A stretch of 64,000 nucleotides of DNA from assembly GCA_034439975.1 (NCBI GenBank), contig JAWXBK010000105.1, positions 1 to 64,000 of the forward strand. Direction: 5' to 3'. This document shows, one piece after another, positions 25,144 to 32,450 of the stretch. Each line of letters begins with the position of its first letter. Within the stretch, counting starts at the first letter, position 1. The stretch is from JAWXBK01 sp034439975 (GTDB lineage Bacteria; Pseudomonadota; Alphaproteobacteria; Dongiales; Dongiaceae). A program made the position numbers and the translations under genes. Below the pieces are notes generated by a model. That model was not told the DNA's origin, searched no databases, and saw nothing but the letters and a program-made list of their open reading frames with translations.

Positions 25144-25830
25144 ATGGGCTGGCGCGACAAAGACGGGGGCAAAGGCGGTGCATCCGACAAGGATGGCGCC
25201 GGGCGGCGCGGGTATCACCACGGCAATCTGCGCGAGGCGCTTATCAAGGCGGCGCTCGATCTGATCGGCGAGAAGGGCGCGGCCGGCTTCACCTTTGCCG
25301 AAGCGGCGCGATCGGCCGGTGTCAGTCCCGCAGCGCCCTATCGGCATTTCCGCGATCGCGATGCGCTGATGGCCGATGTCGCGCGGCAGGGTTTCGAGCG
25401 CTTCCAGGCCTTTCTCAAGAATGCATGGAACGACGGAAGGCCGGATACGCTCACCGCCTTCAACAATCTCGGCAAGGCGTTTCTCGCCTTCGCGCGAACC
25501 GAGCCGGCCTACTATTCGGCGATGTTCGAGGCCGGCATCCCGCCCGATACCAATACTGAACTGCGTGAGGCCGGCGATCAGGCGTTCGCGATTTTGCGCA
25601 CCGCATCGGAGGCTCTGTGCGAACTGCTGCCGAAAGCGGGGCGGCCGCCGGCATCGATGGTGGCGCTTCATATCTGGTCGCTCGCGCATGGCATCGCGTC
25701 TCTATTCGGTCGCGGCGACGCGGCGCGGCGCAAATTGCCGATGGCGCCGGAGGAACTGCTCGAGGCGGCGGTGCTGATCTATTTGCAGGGGCTGGGACTT
25801 GGCACCGACCAGACGATCGGGCGCCGCTGA
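25144..25830 (+). CDS. TetR-family transcriptional regulator (WHG-type C-terminus)
   Basis: A 228 aa regulator. The helix-turn-helix domain covers about 20-70 (YHHGNLREALIKAALDLIGE, FTFAEAARSAGVSPAAPYRHF), with the very typical AAPYRHFRDRDALM recognition region. The C-terminal ligand domain contains VALHIWSLAHGIASLFGRGD, matching the WHG-type TetR subfamily. It starts about 40 bases after the SoxB-like gene on the same strand, so it may control the SoxAB-like pair, itself, or the downstream genes. The N-terminal 19 residues (MGWRDKDGGKGG...) are a charged, glycine-rich tail. Confidence 0.88.
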   Translation: MGWRDKDGGKGGASDKDGAGRRGYHHGNLREALIKAALDLIGEKGAAGFTFAEAARSAGVSPAAPYRHFRDRDALMADVARQGFERFQAFLKNAWNDGRPDTLTAFNNLGKAFLAFARTEPAYYSAMFEAGIPPDTNTELREAGDQAFAILRTASEALCELLPKAGRPPASMVALHIWSLAHGIASLFGRGDAARRKLPMAPEELLEAAVLIYLQGLGLGTDQTIGRR

Positions 25831-26158
25831 AACGCGACGCAAGGATAGGAATGACCGGCGACGTCGAGATCCTGTCGAGCTTCGGTGAATGCACATTTCC
25901 CAAGTTAACCATCCATCCGATGTCGTTTTTATCTGATTCAGTGATATGTTACACGTGGCTAGATCAGGTGAAGGTCGGGTTGCCCCCGGAACCCGTAAGG
26001 TGACTCGGATCGGCGGCCTCTGTGGCCCGTTTTCGTGGTTGCTCCCATCACGCCATTTCCCACCTAGGGAAGGAAAGTCTGCTGCATGTATCAGGGCAAA
26101 CTGACAATGCCGATCTAAAGTTCGCGATCTCAAAACGCATTCACGGAGCACGACAATC
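25831..26158. other. Gene-free, lower-GC intergenic region with a hairpin
   Basis: No gene is supported in these 328 bases. Base composition falls compared with both sides. A perfect six-base stem (25976-25981 with 25990-25995) encloses the loop GCCCCCGG, and AGGTGA recurs on both sides of it. I compared it by eye with SAM-II, glycine and TPP riboswitch signatures and found no match. It should hold the promoter and leader of the GcvT/DmdA-like gene that follows. Confidence 0.4.
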
Positions 26159-27343
26159 GTGTCCACAAATCTCCTGCATGTGCGCAATGTTGTCACCTCT
26201 CACGAGGAGTCTGGCTGGAACTATGGGTACAATACGTCACCCTATTTCGAGTTCGACTATGCGCGAAGGGCAACCTATCTGGTCTACAACGGCCGGCTCA
26301 TGCCCATCTCGTTCGCTGATTCAGACAGGTTTGAAGACTACTGGGCCTTGCGCCAGCGGGCGGCCATGTTTCCAACGGGTGAGCTACCTACTGAGATCAG
26401 GGGGCCTGACGCGGAGCGTCTCTGCGACAAGATCTTTACAAGAAACATCTCAAAGCTGAAGCCAGGCCGTTGCGGCTACGGCATCGCCTGCTATTCGGAC
26501 GGTGGGCTTATTGTCGATGGCATCCTCATGCGGCTCGAAACGGATCGATTCTGGTACGTGCAAGCCGAAGGTCAGTTCTATTCCTGGCTTGTCGCCCATT
26601 CAGAGGGTCTCGACGTACAGATTTCCGATCCCGAGGTTTGGGTCAATCAGGTTCAAGGACCGCAAGCGCTCGAGGTACTGGGCGCAGCGTGTGACGACGG
26701 CGTACCCAATCCATTTGGATATTTCGGGATCGCGGAAGTGACAATGGCGGGACAGCGCGTGATTGTCTCCAGGACCGGTTGGACCGGAGAGATTGGTTGG
26801 GAATACTACAGCTCTGCAGAGACGGATTGCCACGCCCTTTGGAAGCATCTCATGAAGGCTGGAGAGGCGGTCGGCATGATACATAGCGGCCTGGATTCGA
26901 TGGATATTCGTCGCATCGAAGCCGCTATTCTCAATTCAGGGTCGGACTTTGACCGCACTATGAGTCCTTTCCAGGCGGGTCTCGGATCATTTGTCGATAT
27001 GAAGAAGGCCGATTTCATCGGCAAGGCGGCGCTGGCTGATGCGCCAGCTGCGCCATTACTGCATGGCATCCGCTGCACCAGAGCGGAACCCCTGATATCG
27101 GCTCCTGTCGCGGCTCGAGGAGTGGAGATTGGACAGATTTCGGCGGGGGCGTGGTCACCCTTTCTTAACTGTGGGATCGGTTATGTTCGTGTGAACGATC
27201 CGGACCATGGCCCGGGCACTCAAGTCGAGGTTACTGGCGCAGACGGCAAGACCTACGCTGCGGAAATTGTTGATCTACCATTTTATGATGCCGAGAAACG
27301 AATCCCGCGAGGACTCAATACCGAAATACCTGAACGCGGCTAA
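26159..27343 (+). CDS. GcvT-fold tetrahydrofolate-dependent methyltransferase (DmdA-like)
   Basis: A 394 aa aminomethyltransferase-family protein. The folate-binding fold is visible: SDRFEDYWALRQRAAMFPTG, TEIRGPDAERLCDKI, NQVQGPQALEVLG, IVSRTGWTGEIGWEYY (family-wide TGYTGExG-like motif), MDIRRIEAAIL and SPFQAGLGSFVDM. The EDYW opening, the aromatic after TGWTGEIG and the length resemble DMSP demethylase DmdA and dimethylglycine-type relatives more than glycine-cleavage T protein. It starts with GTG at 26159 after ACGGAGCAC. Its GC content is clearly lower than its neighbours (one 60-base line near 26761 is 53% GC against 75% near 24541), suggesting transfer. The exact methyl donor is unknown. 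Confidence 0.8.
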   Translation: MSTNLLHVRNVVTSHEESGWNYGYNTSPYFEFDYARRATYLVYNGRLMPISFADSDRFEDYWALRQRAAMFPTGELPTEIRGPDAERLCDKIFTRNISKLKPGRCGYGIACYSDGGLIVDGILMRLETDRFWYVQAEGQFYSWLVAHSEGLDVQISDPEVWVNQVQGPQALEVLGAACDDGVPNPFGYFGIAEVTMAGQRVIVSRTGWTGEIGWEYYSSAETDCHALWKHLMKAGEAVGMIHSGLDSMDIRRIEAAILNSGSDFDRTMSPFQAGLGSFVDMKKADFIGKAALADAPAAPLLHGIRCTRAEPLISAPVAARGVEIGQISAGAWSPFLNCGIGYVRVNDPDHGPGTQVEVTGADGKTYAAEIVDLPFYDAEKRIPRGLNTEIPERG

Positions 27344-27435
27344 TGATAGAAATGGGTCACAACCGGTTTAAGTCAGCTGAAGTGGATCTTGCTTTTCAGG
27401 AATGCCTGAAGGCGAAATGAGGAAAATGGGCGGCC

Positions 27436-28023
27436 ATGAGAGATCCCAGGATTGAAACGCTGATCTGGGCGTTGGACCGGGCCCTTAACGAGAGATTGCG
27501 GCCGGATACCGACGCGTGGCCGATCGCGCGTGGCATATTCGCGGCGCTCCAGGATCCGAGGCCGATAACGCCGGCGCCGGACATCAAGGCGCTTCCGGTG
27601 CCCGAAATCCTGGCGACGGCTCTCGATATGTCGCGCAAGGGCACGGGCGATCTGTCGGTTATTGCGACGACGGTTGCGGAACTGGCTTCGGATCTGAACT
27701 GGTGGAGCCGGATGGGCTCCGGCAACGATCCGGCGACGTTCACCGATGCTCATGCCTTCATCGTCGGACCGGGCGGCCTCGAAGATCGGGATGACGCGGA
27801 AATCGGCGTCAGTCTGCTGGCACCGAACGTACGGTATCCGGATCATCATCATCCGCCGCCGGAAGTGTATCTGGCCATGACGCCGGGCGCCTGGCGCAAG
27901 AACGACGGTCCCTGGACCGAACCGGGGATCGGCGGAACGATTTTCAACGAACCGAATGTCGTTCACGCCATGAAGTCGGACTCTGCGCCGCTGTTTGCCT
28001 TCTGGTGTCTGCCTTTGAAGTAG
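27436..28023 (+). CDS. DMSP-lyase-family cupin protein (DddL/DddQ-like)
   Basis: A 195 aa protein whose C-terminal half is a single cupin barrel: GVSLLAPNVRYPDHHHPPPEVYLAMTPGAW and later FNEPNVVHAMKSDSAPLFAFW. Candidate metal ligands are H137-H139, E143 and H177, with Y145 in the place of the catalytic tyrosine of DddQ-type DMSP lyases. The N-terminal half is helical, as in that family. Members release dimethyl sulphide and acrylate from dimethylsulphoniopropionate, but many homologues are of unproven activity. It lies 92 bases after the DmdA-like gene on the same strand; the shared sulphonium theme is suggestive. Confidence 0.72.
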   Translation: MRDPRIETLIWALDRALNERLRPDTDAWPIARGIFAALQDPRPITPAPDIKALPVPEILATALDMSRKGTGDLSVIATTVAELASDLNWWSRMGSGNDPATFTDAHAFIVGPGGLEDRDDAEIGVSLLAPNVRYPDHHHPPPEVYLAMTPGAWRKNDGPWTEPGIGGTIFNEPNVVHAMKSDSAPLFAFWCLPLK

Positions 28024-28168
28024 CGCGGTGACGTGCCGATCGACCGGCAGGGACTGGCCTTGGCACCGACCGGCCGGGCGGGCGGCGTTAAAAGCGCGGT
28101 GCGGAAATCGCTGTTTTGCCGACGCATCTTGAATCCGGAGGCGCGCGATCGATTTATTCCCCGACCGC

Positions 28169-28200
28169 GCTTGACAGGCGCCGGTGCTTCCCCTAGCTAT
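28169..28200 (+). promoter_or_regulatory. Possible sigma-70-type promoter of the DUF2852 gene
   Basis: A perfect TTGACA lies at 28169-28174. Weak -10 candidates follow (TAGCTA at 28192-28197 with a 17-base spacer, or CTATGT a little later). The position just upstream of the DUF2852 gene fits. If used, transcription would start near 28205, which favours the later ATG at 28235. Visual match only. Confidence 0.4.
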
Positions 28201-28234
28201 GTAAATGTCATTAACATTCACATGGACGCGGATC

Positions 28235-28648
28235 ATGGCGGACATCACGGCAAAGCTCGACGACCTCGGAAAACCGGCCTGGATCGGCGTGACACTGGTG
28301 GCCTTCATCCTGTTCTGGCCCGCCGGTCTGGCAGTACTGGCTTACCTCATCTGGAGCGGACGCATGGGAAACTGGAAGCATTTTGGCCTTAGCGGCTTTG
28401 GTAACGGCGACATGGGCAAGGCACGCGGCCGCTGGTACGGCGCCTGCGGTGCCCGTTCGGAAACGAGCGGCAATGCCGCCTTCGACGAATATCGCGAAGA
28501 AACGCTGCGCCGCCTCGAAGAAGAGCAGAAGGATTTCCGCTCGTTCCTCGATCGGCTGCGTCAGGCGAAGGACAAGGCGGAGTTCGACCAGTTCATGGCC
28601 GACCGCACCGGTCGCAATTCGGGCTCGCAGGGATCCGCTCAGGCCTGA
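28235..28648 (+). CDS. DUF2852 membrane protein
   Basis: A 137 aa protein of the alphaproteobacterial DUF2852 family. One or two N-terminal membrane segments (KPAWIGVTLVAFILFWPAGLAVLAYLIWSG, about 13-42) are followed by a short glycine-rich stretch and a charged coiled-coil (FDEYREETLRRLEEEQKDFRSFLDRLRQAKDKAEFDQFM). The family is often found in envelope-stress or cell-surface contexts but has no established function. An ATG at 28205 would add ten residues; the ATG at 28235 gives the common start. A clear terminator follows the gene. Confidence 0.85.
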   Translation: MADITAKLDDLGKPAWIGVTLVAFILFWPAGLAVLAYLIWSGRMGNWKHFGLSGFGNGDMGKARGRWYGACGARSETSGNAAFDEYREETLRRLEEEQKDFRSFLDRLRQAKDKAEFDQFMADRTGRNSGSQGSAQA

Positions 28649-28680
28649 CGATCGGCGTGAATTTCATCGGATCGACATCG

Positions 28681-28715
28681 AAGCGCCGGCTCTCACGAGC
28701 CGGCGCTTTTTCTTT
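28681..28715 (+). terminator. Intrinsic terminator after the DUF2852 gene
   Basis: AGCGCCGGCTC (28682-28692) and its perfect complement (28697-28707) enclose a TCAC loop and run directly into TTTTTCTTT. This is a textbook Rho-independent terminator, starting 33 bases after the stop codon. Confidence 0.92.
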
Positions 28716-28754
28716 ACTCGATGCGCATGGCTGCGCTTGTGGCTAAGACCGGCG

Positions 28755-29751
28755 TCATTCGAACCCGATCGACGTGCCCCAGGAATCGTAACTGAAGCTG
28801 TTGACGCCGTTGCGCGTGCTGGCTTCGCAGGATTGCTGGCCGCCGAGCCGCATGACATGCACGCCGCTGCCCGCGGGCCCGACGCCGCCGGCATGCAGCG
28901 CCGAGCGGCAAATCTGCGAATCGCTTGTATAGATATGGGTGCCCCAGATCGTACCGACCTCGAACGTGTCGGGCGTGCAATGGCAGGCGAGATCGTCGAC
29001 GCCTTCGGTCAGGACCGGGGGGGCAATACCAGGTGCCCGGTGCCGGCGGGCTCGCGGGATCGCACATGCCCTCCTGCACGGCCGGGAAATAGAAACTCGC
29101 CTGCCACATGCCGGAATAGCTCCAGGACGTGACATTGTTGGCGGTGCTCGCGGGGTAAAACGGGCAACCCGGCGCGCCGCGCAGCTCGACCGTGCCAGCA
29201 TAAACCGTGTCGCCGCCTGCCTACAGGATGGGTTTCAGCGCACCAGCATGAACCGCGGCGATGCAGATTGTCGAATCGATCGTGTAGAGATGCGTGCCCC
29301 AGATCCCGCCCCAGGTCCCGCCCTCGAGACCATCCAGCTCGCAATAGCAGCTGAGAACACCGTCGACACCCGGAACATCCGAACAGGCTTCGCCGGCTGC
29401 CGCCTCGTCGGACTTCGTTACCGAGGACGTGCTGTCGTTGGTCGTTTCACCTGTCGTGGAACTGGTCGAATTGGTCGGCGCACTCGGCGCCGTTTCGGTG
29501 CTGGTCGCGTCGTCGCTCGCATCGTCGCTCGGGGCGGAGTCCTTGGACGCGGCGTCGGCGATATCGGTTTCTGCGGTGCCGGTATCCTTCGCCGGCAGCC
29601 CGGCGACGCCTGTTGCTTCTCTGCAGGATTTGTTGCCGGCGCAGGGTTGCGTCTCCTGCGCGGTCGTGGTCGCGATCGTTGTGCCGGCGAGCGCCATGCC
29701 GATCGCGATCGCGATCAGCCAGGACCGCAACCGGCGCTGCAGAGAGTTCAC
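28755..29751 (-). pseudogene. Broken secreted protein with two LCCL domains
   Basis: On the minus strand a GTG at 29751 (AAGGAG upstream) opens a Sec signal (LIAIAIGMALAGTTIATTTA) and a long Ser/Thr/Asp-rich linker. A first LCCL domain follows (GIWGTHLYTIDSTICIAAVHAG). It is cut by an in-frame TAG at 29221-29223, yet the same frame continues the domain (AGGDTVYAGTVELRG ... NNVTSWSYSGMWQASFYF). At a seven-C run (29021-29027 on the plus strand, GGGGGGG) the frame shifts; one base fewer restores it. A second LCCL domain follows (TIWGTHIYTSDSQICRSALHAGG through SYDSWGTSIGF). The gene is thus interrupted twice. Either it is decaying, or the shift is switchable or an assembly error. Confidence 0.78.
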
Positions 29752-29814
29752 AGGACTGTTCTCCTTCTCGTCCTCACTTCTTGTCGGGCAGGGCCACCCC
29801 AAGGCGCCGGGCGA

Positions 29815-30048
29815 TCATGCGTCCCCATCGGGATCGAACGGTTCCAGCAATACGGTGCGGCTGTCGATCAGAAGTTTGCCGGCATGCTCAAAATTTACCG
29901 TGATGCGGGCGCCCACGACCGACTGGATCTGGCCGCGGCCCCAATCGGGCCGCTGCGGATGGCGGACCCAGCCGCCGGGTACGAGGTCCAGCCCTGTCAC
30001 GTTGTTGCCCGCCGGAGAATCATCGCGATACCGGGATCGTATCGGCAA
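29815..30048 (-). CDS. DUF3553 family protein
   Basis: A 77 aa protein whose core (LVPGGWVRHPQRPDWGRGQIQSVVGARITVNFEHAGKLLI) is the DUF3553 domain, a small beta-barrel related to the CarD/Mfd RNA-polymerase-interaction fold. Similar short proteins occur widely in alphaproteobacteria; a role with DNA or RNA polymerase is only inferred. The first 20 residues are not conserved-looking, so a start nearer the domain is possible. It lies upstream of the LCCL gene on the same strand with a 63-base gap. Confidence 0.8.
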   Translation of the reverse strand: MPIRSRYRDDSPAGNNVTGLDLVPGGWVRHPQRPDWGRGQIQSVVGARITVNFEHAGKLLIDSRTVLLEPFDPDGDA

Positions 30049-30323
30049 ATCCGGCCGGCCAGAAGCTGCTGGCGCCAGCCGGCGGGCTTCGTCGATTCGG
30101 GTATCGCACCGTCATCCTCAGCCGGCGGGAAGCCTGGCAGAACCGGGTACCGCATCGACCGGCCGCGTGCGCCCGTCCTACGGCCGGGACTCGGCTCGCG
30201 CCGCTGGCTTGCAATATTGTCAAGGAAATTCATGGAGATGGCTGGAATCGGGTGGGCGAGAGAGAGGCTTGCAGCCTAAAGCGATTTCCCTATACTCGCG
30301 CCGCCTTTCCAGGGGGACTTCGA
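30049..30323. other. Intergenic region between DUF3553 and dksA
   Basis: Divergent promoter region. Overlapping reading frames on both strands here have no recognisable domains and look like high-GC noise. AGGGGGA immediately before 30324 is the dksA ribosome site. I see no RNA gene. Confidence 0.4.
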
Positions 30324-30785
30324 ATGGATCTCGACACCGTCAAGGACAAGCGCAGGACCCATAACGACATGCGGCCGTTGCTGCCCCCCGATTATCGTCC
30401 TCAGGACGATGAGCCCTTTATGAATCCGATGCAGCGCGAGTATTTCCGTCAGAAGCTTTTGGCTTGGCGGGAAGAACTGGTGCGCGAATCGTCGGAAACC
30501 CTGCAGCATCTCCAGGAAGAGAGTCTGGCCGAGCCGGACATCACCGACCGCGCCTCGCTCGAAACCGATCGGTCGCTCGAACTGCGCACCCGCGATCGCG
30601 AGCGCAAGCTGATCTCGAAGATCGATTCGGCGCTCGAGCGAATCGAGGACGGGTCCTACGGGTTCTGCGAGGAGACCAGCGAGCCGATCAGCCTGAAGCG
30701 GCTGGAGGCACGCCCGATCGCCACCCTCAGCCTCGAGGCGCAGGAGCGCCACGAGCGGCTGGAGCGGACCCGCCGCGACGACTGA
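30324..30785 (+). CDS. dksA: RNA polymerase-binding transcription factor DksA (single-cysteine type)
   Basis: A 153 aa protein that enters the RNA polymerase secondary channel and, with ppGpp, mediates the stringent response. The coiled-coil tip carries the essential DxxDxA (D72-I-T-D-R-A77). The zinc-finger region reads GSYGFCEETSEPISLKRLEARPIATLSLEAQERH, with only C114 of the usual four cysteines. Such low-cysteine DksA forms are known in alphaproteobacteria, where the fold does not depend on zinc. The ATG at 30324 follows AGGGGGA; an upstream ATG at 30252 is less likely. Upstream of recA. Confidence 0.93.
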   Translation: MDLDTVKDKRRTHNDMRPLLPPDYRPQDDEPFMNPMQREYFRQKLLAWREELVRESSETLQHLQEESLAEPDITDRASLETDRSLELRTRDRERKLISKIDSALERIEDGSYGFCEETSEPISLKRLEARPIATLSLEAQERHERLERTRRDD

Positions 30786-30971
30786 ACGAGCGGTCGGCGG
30801 CGCCTTGGGCGCTGCTGATTCGGCCCATCGCGCGCAGCATTTTTCGCTCGTTCACGCTTGCGCGAGACGCGCGAAAAATTGTTCCGGAAACTCAATCCGA
30901 GATTGTATCCCGGAGTCCGGGAACCTTAAATTATCATTTATTTTCTTATATTTAAGAACCGTCTGGCCAAT

Positions 30972-30986
30972 GTTCTCTTTTCGTAC
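30972..30986 (+). promoter_or_regulatory. Candidate LexA (SOS) box 1 of recA
   Basis: GTTC-TCTTTTC-GTAC, seven of eight positions of the alphaproteobacterial LexA consensus GTTC-N7-GTTC, 88 bases before the recA start. A second near-match on the other strand lies 20 bases downstream. Together they suggest SOS control of recA. Mismatch in the second half keeps confidence moderate. Confidence 0.6.
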
Positions 30987-31005
30987 AGGTTCCGCTTGCG
31001 CACGA

Positions 31006-31020
31006 GAACAAAATCGGTAC
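31006..31020 (-). promoter_or_regulatory. Candidate LexA (SOS) box 2 of recA
   Basis: On the minus strand, GTAC-CGATTTT-GTTC, again seven of eight consensus positions for GTTC-N7-GTTC, 54 bases before the recA start. The paired arrangement with box 1 in a lower-GC stretch (30880-31020) fits an operator overlapping the recA promoter. Confidence 0.55.
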
Positions 31021-31073
31021 ACTAGCCGTCATTGCGCCTCTCGGGGCGCCTGTGAAATAAGGAGGCACGTGCG

Positions 31074-32183
31074 ATGGCCAGCAACCCGGCGCTCAAGCTC
31101 GTCGAAAAGGAAAACCGGCAGGCGATGGACAGATCAAAGGCTCTGGATGCGGCGCTGAGCCAGATCGAGCGCGCCTTCGGTAAAGGCTCGATCATGCGTC
31201 TTGGCCAGCGTGAAATCGCAGTCGAGACCGAAATCGTGCCGACCGGATCGCTCGGGCTCGATATCGCGCTCGGTATCGGCGGTCTGCCGCGCGGCCGTGT
31301 CGTCGAAATTTACGGACCGGAAAGCTCCGGCAAGACCACGCTCGCGCTCCATGTGATCGCGGAAGCGCAGCGTGCGGGCGGCGTCTGCGCCTTCATCGAT
31401 GCCGAACATGCGCTCGATCCGGGCTATGCCGCCAAACTCGGCGTCAATGTCGAGGAACTGCTGATTTCGCAGCCCGACGCCGGCGAACAGGCGCTCGAAA
31501 TCGCCGATACGCTGGTCCGCTCCGGCGCGATCGAGGTGCTGGTGATCGATAGCGTCGCAGCCCTGGTGCCGCGCGCCGAACTCGAAGGCGAGATGGGCGA
31601 TTCCCATGTCGGTCTCCATGCCCGGCTGATGAGTCAGGCGCTGCGCAAGCTGACCGGCTCGATCTCGCGGTCGCGCTGCATGGTCATCTTCATCAACCAG
31701 ATCCGCATGAAGATTGGCGTGATGTTCGGCAGCCCGGAAACCACGACCGGTGGCAATGCGCTGAAATTCTATGCCTCGGTGCGGCTCGACATTCGCCGCA
31801 TCGGCTCGATCAAGGACAAGGAAACTGTCGTCGGCAACCAGACCCGCGTGAAGGTGGTCAAGAACAAGCTCGCGCCGCCGTTCCGCGTCGTCGAATTCGA
31901 CATCATGTACGGCGAAGGCGTCTCCAAGACCGGCGAGCTGATCGATCTTGGCGTCGCGGCGGGCGTGGTTGAAAAGTCCGGCGCCTGGTTCTCCTATGAC
32001 GGGCAGCGCGTCGGTCAGGGCCGCGAGAACGCCAAGCAGTTTCTCAAGGAAAACCCGGAGATGGCGCTCGCCATCGAAAAGGCGATCCGGCAGAACGCGG
32101 GGCTCGTCGCCGGCGCGATGATGGATACGAAGCCCAGCAGCGGCGACGACGAAGCCGATAACAGCGAAGGCGCCGAAGACTAG
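31074..32183 (+). CDS. recA: Recombinase RecA
   Basis: The strand-exchange ATPase of homologous recombination and inducer of LexA cleavage. The 369 aa sequence has Walker A GPESSGKT at 81-88, EHALDPGYA, VLVIDSVAALVPRAELEGEMGD (Walker B and loop 1), INQIRMKIGVMFGSPETTTGGNALKFYAS (loop 2), and a long acidic C-terminal tail (SSGDDEADNSEGAED). GGAGG precedes the ATG. Two LexA-box-like sites lie upstream. alaS follows after one intervening gene, a common proteobacterial neighbourhood. Confidence 0.98.
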   Translation: MASNPALKLVEKENRQAMDRSKALDAALSQIERAFGKGSIMRLGQREIAVETEIVPTGSLGLDIALGIGGLPRGRVVEIYGPESSGKTTLALHVIAEAQRAGGVCAFIDAEHALDPGYAAKLGVNVEELLISQPDAGEQALEIADTLVRSGAIEVLVIDSVAALVPRAELEGEMGDSHVGLHARLMSQALRKLTGSISRSRCMVIFINQIRMKIGVMFGSPETTTGGNALKFYASVRLDIRRIGSIKDKETVVGNQTRVKVVKNKLAPPFRVVEFDIMYGEGVSKTGELIDLGVAAGVVEKSGAWFSYDGQRVGQGRENAKQFLKENPEMALAIEKAIRQNAGLVAGAMMDTKPSSGDDEADNSEGAED

Positions 32184-32259
32184 AGGCAACGCGCTTCCGC
32201 GCCGCTGACCGCCACCGAACCCCGGGCCCGTCCGGATATCGGTCGGGAACCGACATCAG

Positions 32260-32291
32260 AACCGCCGCCGTATCCTCCTCCGGCGGCGGTT
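32260..32291 (+). terminator. GC-rich hairpin downstream of recA
   Basis: AACCGCCGCCG (32260-32270) pairs perfectly with CGGCGGCGGTT (32281-32291) around a ten-base loop, 77 bases after the recA stop. There is no T-run, so it may be a Rho-assisted terminator or an mRNA 3'-end stabiliser. Confidence 0.55.
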
Positions 32292-32450
32292 CGTCGTTTG
32301 GACGGTTGTCCCCTAGGATTTGGCGGCGCGACTTCATTCCGCGGCAACGATCCAGGGCGGCGCCAAGAGAGGGTTCCGCCATGCGCTTTTTGCCCGCGGA
32401 CGCGACAGGCCAACAGGATCATCTGGGATCACGCACAGGGAGAGGAACCG

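Noticed and set aside
23851..25689. 612-codon minus-strand frame opposite the SoxB-like and TetR genes
   Set aside because: Shadow of two genes with strong motifs on the plus strand; composition is typical antisense noise.
25930..26060. Possible SAM-II, glycine or TPP riboswitch before the DmdA-like gene
   Set aside because: Checked by eye against the conserved cores of these classes; none matches in order. Kept only as an unassigned structured leader.
29429..30364. Plus-strand frames opposite the LCCL and DUF3553 genes
   Set aside because: Val/Ser/Ala-rich shadow of the LCCL linker with no domains; the minus strand carries signal peptide, LCCL and DUF3553 matches.
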